Positions 1-4,047 of a stretch of 36,089 nt of DNA are shown here, piece by piece. The DNA comes from a virus. The first letter of the stretch is position 1. Each line of letters begins with the position of its first letter. The stretch covers positions 1-36,089 of the IMG/VR virus record IMGVR_UViG_3300027788_000036. One strand, given 5' to 3'. The translations under genes and the position numbers were made by a program. The notes below the pieces were generated by a model. It had not been told where the DNA came from. It saw nothing but the letters and a program-made list of their open reading frames with translations, and searched no databases.

Positions 1-55
1 CTTCAAGTGGTCGACCAACATGTGCTAGCAATTTAGTTATGTGATTAGGTACCAT
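1..55 (-). CDS. Partial small early protein cut by the window edge
   Basis: An ATG at position 55 opens a frame of 18 codons (MVPNHITKLLAHVGRPLE) that runs off the left end without a stop. It continues the leftward series of tiny genes, with the same orientation and compact spacing. There is no family match and too little sequence for a function. The support is only an open frame in a region where nearly everything is coding, so this is tentative. The 59 bases between it and the next gene contain no other convincing gene. Confidence 0.3.
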   Translation of the reverse strand, partial: MVPNHITKLLAHVGRPLE

Positions 56-114
56 TTATCGTGGTATCTTTACGGCATTCGCCCACCTAAATCCTAATTA
101 ACCTACTCGTCTAG

Positions 115-264
115 CTAACTCCATTCTCGGAGCATTATAATTGCCATATCTCTAATGGACTTAAATTCTTCTTCTGTGAAATCATTATAGTTATGTATAC
201 GATCTAACGTTCTTTCTATCTCGTCTATTAAATAACAAGCTTCTTTTTCTACTCCGCTATCCAT
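115..264 (-). CDS. Small acidic helical protein, 49 residues, function unknown
   Basis: This 49-residue frame runs from ATG at 264 to TAG at 115-117. The start lies 16 bases inside the end of the upstream gene, the overlap style seen throughout this leftward block, which supports translational coupling. The product is acidic and predicted helical, with EKEAC near residue 6 and TEEEFKSIRDM around 30-40. No signal peptide, membrane segment or metal-binding motif is visible. It resembles the unnamed small early proteins of phages. No function can be assigned. Confidence 0.55.
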   Translation of the reverse strand: MDSGVEKEACYLIDEIERTLDRIHNYNDFTEEEFKSIRDMAIIMLREWS

Positions 265-428
265 GTTAGTCCTTTATAGTTAAACCATTCAGTGATTCCG
301 TGAGATTCTTTGTTCTCATTGTATATAAATGCGAACGATGGTGGTAATTCGCCGACTGCATAACCTTTATACTTTAGTCCTTCGCTAGTTTTAGCGGTAG
401 TTTTCGATGTGAATTTAATTCTTTGCAT
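249..428 (-). CDS. Small basic protein, 59 residues, function unknown
   Basis: This frame starts at ATG 428, preceded by the A/T-rich run AAATAATAAAAT, and ends with TAG at 249-251. The N-terminal third is rich in Lys and Thr (MQRIKFTSKTTAKTSEG). The C-terminal part carries aromatic residues (EWFNYKGLTWIAE). It follows the zinc-knuckle-like gene by 6 bases and overlaps the next gene by 16 bases, so it is probably in the transcription unit started by the promoter near 640-670. The fold is not recognisable. Confidence 0.6.
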   Translation of the reverse strand: MQRIKFTSKTTAKTSEGLKYKGYAVGELPPSFAFIYNENKESHGITEWFNYKGLTWIAE

Positions 429-434
429 ATTTTA

Positions 435-623
435 TTATTTACGTCTCCATGCTTTGTGTACAGCAGCGGATAATGACTGAGATACGATTTGAATAGTATT
501 ACCTGTTTTGTGCTCGATGATAGGAATATAGCTATAAAGCTCTGTTGTGCTACACTCGACACAGTTACGGTAACCTAAGACTAATCTGCCTTCAGGAATT
601 ACATTTGTACATTTACATTTCAT
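435..623 (-). CDS. Small zinc-knuckle-like protein (CxC...CxxC), 62 residues
   Basis: The product begins MKCKCTNVIPEG and carries Cys3, Cys5, Cys21 and Cys24 (CKC and CVEC). This spacing could bind one zinc ion. The C-terminal half is a polar helix-like stretch ending in HKAWRRK, a basic tail that could contact nucleic acid. It is the first gene downstream of a copy of the early promoter: the -10 box edge is 14 bases upstream of the ATG, giving a very short leader. Its job is unknown. Small zinc-ribbon proteins in early phage regions often bind host transcription or translation factors, but that is only an analogy here. Confidence 0.65.
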   Translation of the reverse strand: MKCKCTNVIPEGRLVLGYRNCVECSTTELYSYIPIIEHKTGNTIQIVSQSLSAAVHKAWRRK

Positions 624-636
624 ATTGTTTGTTTAT

Positions 637-670
637 TATATTATCGATTTATTGTATCGTTTGTTTGTAA
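637..670 (-). promoter_or_regulatory. Early promoter copy P1
   Basis: Read on the minus strand, TTACAAACAAAC (670-659) is followed after 12 bases by CGATAATATA (646-637). The same two boxes at the same spacing recur at three other places in the leftward region. The ATG of the 62-residue zinc-knuckle-like gene is at 623, so the predicted transcript leader is only a few bases. The upstream box lies inside the last codons of the preceding gene, so those codons are constrained by both functions. Confidence 0.65.
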
Positions 671-868
671 ATTCTTATTCATTAGAACATACATCTCATC
701 CCAGTTATGTTCTTTATAACAAGATACACAAAAACCTTTGTCATATACTTTGACTTCAATAATCTTCTCAGTTATAACTGGATCACCTTGGCCTAACTTA
801 TAACTTAGTAGACATAAAAATATCATTATGCCTACTATTGCTAGTGTTTCTAGTTTAGTAACAGACAT
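641..868 (-). CDS. Small single-pass membrane protein with CxxC and NW motif, 75 residues
   Basis: Residues 7-24 (ETLAIVGIMIFLCLLSYK) form one strong membrane segment after a short N-terminus. The rest is probably outside the cytoplasm or membrane-proximal. Cys47 and Cys50 (CVSC) could be a metal or disulfide pair. The segment N55-W56-D-E-M-Y-V-L-M-N64 matches the spacing NWxxhxxhhN in the 62-residue membrane protein two genes upstream, suggesting a shared docking module. The start overlaps the preceding gene by 14 bases. The last codons overlap an early promoter. It belongs to a three-gene set of exported or membrane products. Lysis, superinfection exclusion or membrane takeover are possible; none is proven. 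Confidence 0.65.
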   Translation of the reverse strand: MSVTKLETLAIVGIMIFLCLLSYKLGQGDPVITEKIIEVKVYDKGFCVSCYKEHNWDEMYVLMNKNLQTNDTINR

Positions 869-1148
869 AGCATTCGCCTATTTTACCATATTTCTTCCAT
901 TCCTCATGGTTAGTACCATCACAAACTCTATCTCCTGTATTATGGTTAGTAAATCCTTGGGCTTCACCATTACATAATAGTATAGAACCGCTTTCAATAC
1001 CGTCTCTATATCTAGAGTCTTCTGTAATATCTAAAGATTTCTCTCTTATTACTTCTTTAGTATGACCTGTACATTTTAAATTACATAGTTTAGTTTCAAC
1101 CTGTCCTGTTAAGGATATCGCTAAGGCGATAGTTAAACTAGTAACCAT
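855..1148 (-). CDS. Small exported cysteine-rich protein, 97 residues
   Basis: The N-terminus (MVTSLTIALAISLTG) looks like a signal peptide, with cleavage likely near residues 15-19. There is no convincing lipobox. The mature part carries six cysteines (22, 26, 59, 76, 93, 96), an even number that fits disulfide bonding in the periplasm, although the CxxxC and CxxC pairs could also bind metal. The centre is charged and polar. The start overlaps the upstream membrane-protein gene by 11 bases, and the end overlaps the next membrane-protein gene by 14 bases, so the three are probably translated together. No known family is recognised. Confidence 0.65.
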   Translation of the reverse strand: MVTSLTIALAISLTGQVETKLCNLKCTGHTKEVIREKSLDITEDSRYRDGIESGSILLCNGEAQGFTNHNTGDRVCDGTNHEEWKKYGKIGECYVCY

Positions 1149-1326
1149 TTATAGTTTTTGAGTTAACGATGTTTTCTACATCTTGCCAATTATACCATTC
1201 CATATTAACTTCTGTTAACTTGTTTTGGATTTCATCTACTTTTTGTTGTTTACCTGTGTCATTACCGATTAGATAAGATGACGTTCCTACCAGTAATACT
1301 AGTACAGTTGTTTTTACTTTTTTCAT
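1138..1326 (-). CDS. Small membrane-anchored protein with C-terminal NW motif, 62 residues
   Basis: It has a basic start (MKKVK), one hydrophobic segment at about residues 6-21 and then a polar, helix-prone stretch (GKQQKVDEIQNKLTEVN). That arrangement is expected of a type II inner-membrane protein with a periplasmic tail. The end, N46-W47-Q-D-V-E-N-I-V-N55, matches the NWxxhxxhhN pattern of the 75-residue membrane protein downstream. It overlaps the exported cysteine-rich gene by 11 bases. The shape resembles an inner-membrane spanin subunit, but no lipoprotein partner is evident, so that idea stays weak. Confidence 0.65.
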   Translation of the reverse strand: MKKVKTTVLVLLVGTSSYLIGNDTGKQQKVDEIQNKLTEVNMEWYNWQDVENIVNSKTINGY

Positions 1327-1342
1327 ATATTTAATTTAATTG

Positions 1343-1549
1343 TTAATCTCCTGTGTAATTAGTTGGGTTAGTGTCATACATTTGTTGCATTGCTTTATCA
1401 TGTAGTACTTTAACTTCTTTGTAATACTCTGCATTTTCTACATTATCATCACGCCATTTCATTACACTACTGTAATCTGGGCTAGTATATGATCTGTTAT
1501 CAACACGACAAGTATATAATTCTTGTGATTTATGTTTAGTTATTTTCAT
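1343..1549 (-). CDS. Small soluble protein, 68 residues, function unknown
   Basis: The product (MKITKHKSQELYTCRVDNRS...) is polar, contains one Cys and several Tyr and Asp residues, and has no membrane segment. Its ATG overlaps the stop of the upstream gene in an ATGA arrangement, a standard sign of coupled translation. It is the second gene after the early promoter near 1767-1801. No domain is recognised. Confidence 0.6.
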   Translation of the reverse strand: MKITKHKSQELYTCRVDNRSYTSPDYSSVMKWRDDNVENAEYYKEVKVLHDKAMQQMYDTNPTNYTGD

Positions 1550-1743
1550 CTTAATAGTTTATTTAATAGTTGAGTCATGATATAATCGTGAGCTTCTTGA
1601 TAATCTCTTACACACTCTGAACCATCTGGTTCGAAATCAATATCACTATACTCCATCTCATGATCGACTATTTTATATATTTTGTGTAAGATTTGAGGAA
1701 CTAGTTTATCTGTTAGTTCATCGATTTGTTTCATTTTTGACAT
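1546..1743 (-). CDS. Small acidic helical protein, 65 residues, function unknown
   Basis: This is a mostly helical product (KQIDELTDKLVPQILHKIYK near the N-terminus) with an acidic middle (MEYSDIDFEPDGSE) and a helical end (QEAHDYIMTQLLNKLLR). It is the first gene downstream of early promoter P2; the -10 edge lies 24 bases from the ATG. The context AATAATAATTATG is shared with other early genes. The ending TGA overlaps the next ATG. No signal peptide or known motif is seen. Confidence 0.65.
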   Translation of the reverse strand: MSKMKQIDELTDKLVPQILHKIYKIVDHEMEYSDIDFEPDGSECVRDYQEAHDYIMTQLLNKLLR

Positions 1744-1766
1744 AATTATTATTTATTGTTTACATT

Positions 1767-1801
1767 TATACTATCGATATAACATTTGGTTTTGTTTGTA
1801 A
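1767..1801 (-). promoter_or_regulatory. Early promoter copy P2
   Basis: On the minus strand TTACAAACAAAAC (1801-1789) is followed after 12 bases by CGATAGTATA (1776-1767). It differs from the other copies by one base in the downstream box. It lies over the last codons of the 41-residue gene and 24 bases in front of the ATG at 1743. The spacing is identical to copies P3 and P5. Confidence 0.65.
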
Positions 1802-1896
1802 TTATTATACCTCTTCCAGTACTGATCTTCTACCATCTCTAGTTGTTGTTTAGTTAGTTTAAGTATTACCTTACGAGTTCTTTTCTTATCTACCAT
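1771..1896 (-). CDS. Very small basic helical protein, 41 residues
   Basis: I chose the ATG at 1896 (MVDKKRTRKVILKLTKQQLE) rather than a longer upstream start, because the longer form would overlap the 99-residue gene by about 90 bases, whereas this start overlaps by only 11. The product is strongly basic at the N-terminus and helical, ending NYKQNQMLYR. Those last codons coincide with early promoter P2. A nucleic-acid-binding role is possible from charge alone. Confidence 0.5.
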   Translation of the reverse strand: MVDKKRTRKVILKLTKQQLEMVEDQYWKRYNNYKQNQMLYR

Positions 1897-2185
1897 ATGT
1901 AGTATTATATTGATAAGGTTTTGGTTGACAGTTATTGTTATCGAAGTTAAGTAAGTGTTGTACTCTGTCGACACAGTTAGTTATTATATCTCTTTTGTAG
2001 AAGTATGATGACTTAGTTATTACTTTAGTTAGTTTGTTAATTTGATACATAGTAAATTTACCATGATACATATTTCTTCCTTTTGTTTGAACTCTGACAT
2101 ATCCACTCTCGTAACACACACCTAATCTACCATCAGTTAATCTGAAGTGAAGAGATCCTTTGTTAGTTATCTTAATTAATTTCAT
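1886..2185 (-). CDS. Small basic protein, 99 residues, conserved-looking, function unknown
   Basis: The product (MKLIKITNKGSLHFRLTDGR) looks beta-rich in its first half, with the segment YESGYVRVQTKGRN, and helical later (YQINKLTKVITKSSYFYKRD). It is basic overall. It starts 1 base after the stop of the 42-residue gene and overlaps the following 41-residue gene by 11 bases. This style of protein is familiar from uncultured marine phages, but I know no assigned function. Basic charge and the early location would fit binding to nucleic acid or a host factor. Confidence 0.65.
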   Translation of the reverse strand: MKLIKITNKGSLHFRLTDGRLGVCYESGYVRVQTKGRNMYHGKFTMYQINKLTKVITKSSYFYKRDIITNCVDRVQHLLNFDNNNCQPKPYQYNTTYGR

Positions 2186-2186
2186 A

Positions 2187-2315
2187 TTATATACATTGTT
2201 TATTAGTTTCTATAATACCTAAGACATCTTGTCTTGTTAGTATTCCTTCACTTTGAAGATTTATTACATGAGTCATATCGACTACTGTATTATTTATTGT
2301 TTGAGTTATTATCAT
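2187..2315 (-). CDS. Very small protein, 42 residues, function unknown
   Basis: The ATG at 2315 sits in an ATGA overlap with the stop of the upstream 46-residue gene, and the TAA ends one base before the ATG of the 99-residue gene. This perfect fit between two neighbours is the main support. The product (MIITQTINNTVVDMTHVINL) continues with QSEGILTRQDVLGIIETNKQ, which reads like one short helical pair. No motif is recognised. Confidence 0.5.
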   Translation of the reverse strand: MIITQTINNTVVDMTHVINLQSEGILTRQDVLGIIETNKQCI

Positions 2316-2452
2316 AGTTTATTATTTATTGTAGTTATTATTTTATCGTGAGTGTCAGATAGTTCTTGTTCACTCATGTTGGAAGTATCGTAATCTTGAA
2401 TTAGATCACTGTACATCTCGTCTCTTAGTATTTGAGTTTTTATATAGTTCAT
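2312..2452 (-). CDS. Very small protein, 46 residues, function unknown
   Basis: This is the first gene after early promoter P3: the ATG at 2452 is 21 bases from the -10 edge and has the typical early start context AATAATAACTATG. The product (MNYIKTQILRDEMYSDLIQD) continues into an acidic helical stretch and ends TTINNKL. Its TGA overlaps the next ATG by 4 bases. The promoter, start context and coupling together make it a real gene despite its length. Confidence 0.55.
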   Translation of the reverse strand: MNYIKTQILRDEMYSDLIQDYDTSNMSEQELSDTHDKIITTINNKL

Positions 2453-2472
2453 AGTTATTATTTAGTTACGTA

Positions 2473-2507
2473 TATATTATCCATTAGTATACGAGTTTTG
2501 TTTGTAA
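2473..2507 (-). promoter_or_regulatory. Early promoter copy P3
   Basis: On the minus strand TTACAAACAAAAC (2507-2495) is followed after 12 bases by GGATAATATA (2482-2473). The bases just upstream of the first box (AATAAGA) also match copy P1. It lies in the short gap between the 50-residue gene and the 46-residue gene. The downstream box and the flank to its left are nearly repeated at 3266-3281 (GTTACrTATATATTATC on the plus strand), which ties this copy to the weaker copy P5. Confidence 0.7.
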
Positions 2508-2510
2508 TTC

Positions 2511-2663
2511 TTATTGAACACTATCTATTAATATATTAAGTTCATTAAATAGATCACCATAAGGTGAATCATATACATTATCTAGTGTGTATGTTGTGTT
2601 GTTGACAGTGATTTCATATAAGTCATTGTCTTCATCTATTTTAAATGTTATTTCTTTTATCAT
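2511..2663 (-). CDS. Small acidic protein, 50 residues, function unknown
   Basis: I chose the ATG at 2663 (MIKEITFKIDEDNDLYEITV), because it has the early start context TAATAATTATG and the product looks like a compact beta-type protein from there. The open frame extends upstream to an ATG at 2729, but that extension would translate the tRNA-like hairpin and gives a low-complexity Ser/Thr/Ile-rich leader, so I consider it accidental. The product is acidic, with the C-terminal segment GDLFNELNILIDSVQ. No domain is recognised. Confidence 0.55.
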   Translation of the reverse strand: MIKEITFKIDEDNDLYEITVNNTTYTLDNVYDSPYGDLFNELNILIDSVQ

Positions 2664-2677
2664 AATTATTATATTAG

Positions 2678-2718
2678 TTGAAGTAGTGAGAATCGAACTC
2701 ACATAAACCATTACTTCA
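2678..2718 (-). ncRNA. tRNA-like acceptor/T-arm hairpin
   Basis: Read on the minus strand, TGAAGTA (2718-2712) pairs perfectly with TACTTCA (2685-2679) as a 7-bp acceptor-type stem. Inside lie a 9-base linker ATGGTTTAT and a perfect 5-bp T-stem GTGAG/CTCAC closing the loop TTCGATT, which fits the tRNA T-loop consensus TTCRANN. Position 2678 would supply an A discriminator; CCA is not encoded. There is no D-stem or anticodon arm, so it cannot decode. The linker has a GG pair that could imitate the D-loop contact to the T-loop. It lies between two small early genes, so it may be a processing site (RNase P accepts acceptor/T-stem minimal substrates) or a tRNA mimic. Sequence and geometry are seen directly; function is inferred. 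Confidence 0.5.
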
Positions 2719-2724
2719 TTTGTC

Positions 2725-2758
2725 CTCATCAGTTTGTGTACTATTCAGGTTCGATGAG
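2725..2758 (-). other. Hairpin adjacent to the tRNA-like element
   Basis: On the minus strand CTCATC (2758-2753) can pair with GATGAG (2730-2725) across a 22-base loop. It ends 6 bases upstream of the tRNA-like hairpin, so both may belong to one structured RNA between the 75- and 50-residue genes. The stem is short and the loop long, so stability is uncertain. Confidence 0.3.
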
Positions 2759-2764
2759 TCACCT

Positions 2765-2779
2765 TGTCATGACATTATG
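2765..2779. repeat. 15-bp repeat with palindromic core, copy 1
   Basis: TGTCATGACATTATG here is identical to 3143-3157. The first ten bases form a perfect palindrome (TGTCATGACA). This copy lies directly after the stop of the 75-residue gene on the minus strand and before the tRNA-like element. The flanking bases extend it to the dyad TGACAT-T-ATGTCA. It could be an operator or an RNA-level 3' element. Confidence 0.55.
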
Positions 2780-2782
2780 TCA

Positions 2783-3010
2783 CTATACTAATTCCATATT
2801 TCTTAACATTACTGGAATATTATTAGATGAAGTATAAGATTTGTATTTAGTAAAACAATTCATATTGTTTAATTTATCTTTCATTACTTCATATACAATA
2901 TCATGATTGTAAGTAATTTGAATACCTTTTTTATTAGTGAATGAAATGATTTGGTTTTTACCGATTAGAGACTTTCTTATTACGAATCTCTTTGAATTTA
3001 AAGTTGACAT
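2783..3010 (-). CDS. Small basic protein, 75 residues, function unknown
   Basis: The product begins MSTLNSKRFVIRKSLIGKNQ and continues IISFTNKKGIQITYNHDIVY, a beta-rich, Lys-rich pattern, then a helical stretch (EVMKDKLNNMN). It is basic, with no signal peptide or membrane segment. Early promoter P4 lies 31 bases upstream of its ATG, and the start context is AATAATAACTATG. Downstream come a palindromic repeat and the tRNA-like hairpin before the next gene. A nucleic-acid-binding role is possible, but no family is recognised. Confidence 0.65.
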   Translation of the reverse strand: MSTLNSKRFVIRKSLIGKNQIISFTNKKGIQITYNHDIVYEVMKDKLNNMNCFTKYKSYTSSNNIPVMLRNMELV

Positions 3011-3040
3011 AGTTATTATTATTTATTTAGTTATTATATA

Positions 3041-3075
3041 GTTATTATCCAGTTAGTTAGATAGTTTGTTTGTAA
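3041..3075 (-). promoter_or_regulatory. Early promoter copy P4
   Basis: On the minus strand TTACAAACAAAC (3075-3064) is followed after 13 bases by GGATAATAAC (3050-3041). This copy is fully intergenic. The predicted start of transcription is near 3034, giving a leader of about 24 A/T-rich bases before the ATG at 3010. It is the main entry into the leftward gene block. Confidence 0.7.
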
Positions 3076-3123
3076 GTTATTGTAAGTGTAGTATTATTTA
3101 TGTGTAGTAAATGTATTGAAAGT

Positions 3124-3170
3124 GTTGACACAATTGTCTATGTGTCATGACATTATGACATTATAATGTG
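3124..3170. promoter_or_regulatory. Palindrome-rich operator-like segment
   Basis: TGACACA (3126-3132) and TGTGTCA (3141-3147) form an inverted repeat with an 8-base spacer. This overlaps the palindrome TGTCATGACA (3143-3152), which belongs to the second copy of the 15-bp repeat (3143-3157). The density of dyads in under 50 bases, in a divergent intergenic region, suggests protein binding or a replication or expression switch. No known operator consensus is recognised. Confidence 0.4.
3143..3157. repeat. 15-bp repeat with palindromic core, copy 2
   Basis: TGTCATGACATTATG is identical to copy 1 at 2765-2779. On the minus strand it sits at the stop codon of the possible 31-residue ORF. Both copies therefore mark the 3' end of a leftward ORF. 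Confidence 0.55.
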
Positions 3171-3248
3171 GTATATTACATTTGGTATTGATACTATTAA
3201 TAGTACTTGTAAGAATTTCGAGTGAAGTTTAAAGATTTTGTTTAACAT
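3153..3248 (-). CDS. Possible 31-residue hydrophobic microprotein
   Basis: An ATG at 3248 opens 31 codons (MLNKIFKLHSKFLQVLLIVS then IPNVIYHIIMS) ending in TAA at 3153-3155. The product has a basic amphipathic start and a hydrophobic second half able to span or lie on a membrane. Support comes from position: the weak early promoter copy P5 has its -10 edge 25 bases upstream, within the 14-31 base range of the other four copies. Its codons also contain the 14-bp palindrome at 3192-3205, so the region may be regulatory rather than coding. Confidence 0.3.
   Translation of the reverse strand: MLNKIFKLHSKFLQVLLIVSIPNVIYHIIMS
3192..3205. repeat. Perfect 14-bp palindrome
   Basis: TACTATTAATAGTA is fully self-complementary, without a spacer. 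It lies in the divergent control region between the leftward and rightward genes and could bind a dimeric regulator. In an A/T-rich region such a palindrome can also arise by chance. Confidence 0.4.
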
Positions 3249-3272
3249 TGTTTAGTTTTAATTGGTTACATA

Positions 3273-3307
3273 TATATTATCGAAATCAAAATGTGAAACG
3301 TATGTGA
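3273..3307 (-). promoter_or_regulatory. Weaker early promoter copy P5
   Basis: The downstream box CGATAATATA (3282-3273 on the minus strand) is identical to that of P1. At exactly the P3 spacing lies TCACATACGTTTC (3307-3295), which keeps only about half of the upstream box. The flanking GTTACATATATATTATC (plus strand) nearly repeats the region of P3. It would feed the possible 31-residue ORF and then the whole leftward block. Confidence 0.4.
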
Positions 3308-3558
3308 AAAGTTGTAACTTGTTAGCGGAATGTCAGGCAAAAAGGCCTAGGACGGTTAAAAAAAAGGCGTTTTACTGGAGAAAAAGAAAAAAAAATAGTG
3401 AGGGGGAACGCTATACCCCAAAATGTGTAATACTTTTAATTTTAGTGACAGTAGGTACTTATCTATATAAGAGTAGTACGCTAGTGTCAGTATCTATGTA
3501 AATATTAAGTGTAATCTGTGAGTATATCTAGTATAAGATTAAGACTAAAAACTACAAA
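3308..3558. other. Rightward leader / intergenic stretch without a confirmed gene
   Basis: About 250 bases separate the last leftward signal from the first rightward gene. The stretch contains an A/G-rich tract at 3358-3403 and a short GGGG/CCCC inverted repeat around 3402-3420. I see no good TAnnTTTG box here, so the promoter for the rightward block is not identified. The only open frame, starting from TTG at 3262, lacks an ATG and was not accepted. Confidence 0.4.
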
Positions 3559-4038
3559 ATGGCAGAAGTAATTACATATCCATTAGCTACACCAGCTGGA
3601 GACACAAGATTAGTTGGTACGCAGATGAATGTACCTCAAGCTAACGGTGAAGCAAATCAAAACTTAACTAGAAACTTTACGGTATCAAGTGTAGCAGCAT
3701 TTGCTAACTCATATAGCTTAGGATACACAGTATACACAGCTGCCTTGATTCAAGCAGGCGCATCGGCTCCAGTGGCTACAATACTTCAAAATACTACAGG
3801 TGGAACATTCACGTGGTCATACACTAGCACAGGTCAATCTCGAATAACAGTTTCAGGTATAACATTACCTGCCAACAAAGTAGCTATATTTCTGTCTTCC
3901 GGCAGTGGAGACCAAGGTATAGGTGGAATAATAACTACCACTACTCAAATAAACGTTGATCAATTTAGCTCAGGTGGCGGTGGTCCTATAGATGGTATGT
4001 CAGCTGGTACTTCAATAGAAATTAGAATATACTCATAA
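3559..4038 (+). CDS. Tail appendage protein with short N-terminal anchor, 159 residues
   Basis: The N-terminus (MAEVITYPLATPAGDTRLVG) continues to NFTVSSVAAFANS at residues 39-51. The next gene has the same pattern of YP, a GD pair, a short linker, then F-T-x-x-x-V-A-x-F. I read this as a common virion-attachment segment. The remaining part is rich in Gly, Ser, Thr and Ala with alternating hydrophobics, as in beta-structured fibre or tip proteins, and ends SAGTSIEIRIYS. It opens the rightward block and is followed after 9 bases by the next appendage gene. The exact position in the virion is unknown. Confidence 0.55.
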   Translation: MAEVITYPLATPAGDTRLVGTQMNVPQANGEANQNLTRNFTVSSVAAFANSYSLGYTVYTAALIQAGASAPVATILQNTTGGTFTWSYTSTGQSRITVSGITLPANKVAIFLSSGSGDQGIGGIITTTTQINVDQFSSGGGGPIDGMSAGTSIEIRIYS

Positions 4039-4047
4039 AAATATAAC

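Noticed and set aside
374-562. Minus-strand open frame of 62 codons
   Set aside because: It overlaps the zinc-knuckle-like and 59-residue genes in another frame. Those two have better start contexts, spacing and composition.
2708-2740. Hammerhead ribozyme core suggested by CTGATGAG
   Set aside because: The second conserved element (GAAA after a stem II) is missing and no stem II can form. The match is by chance.
2679-2751. A complete tRNA gene on the minus strand
   Set aside because: No D-stem or anticodon stem can be placed: the acceptor 5' strand lies only nine bases before the T-stem, and nothing further upstream pairs with the 3' acceptor strand.
3125-3167. TTGACA and TATAAT, the classical sigma-70 boxes
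   Set aside because: They are 31 bases apart, too far for a promoter, and Bacteroidetes hosts use a different consensus.
3262-3501. A 79-codon rightward open frame with a hydrophobic segment near its end
   Set aside because: It starts with TTG, has no usable internal ATG, overlaps the weak early promoter P5 and has an irregular, A/G-biased composition. Not accepted as a gene.
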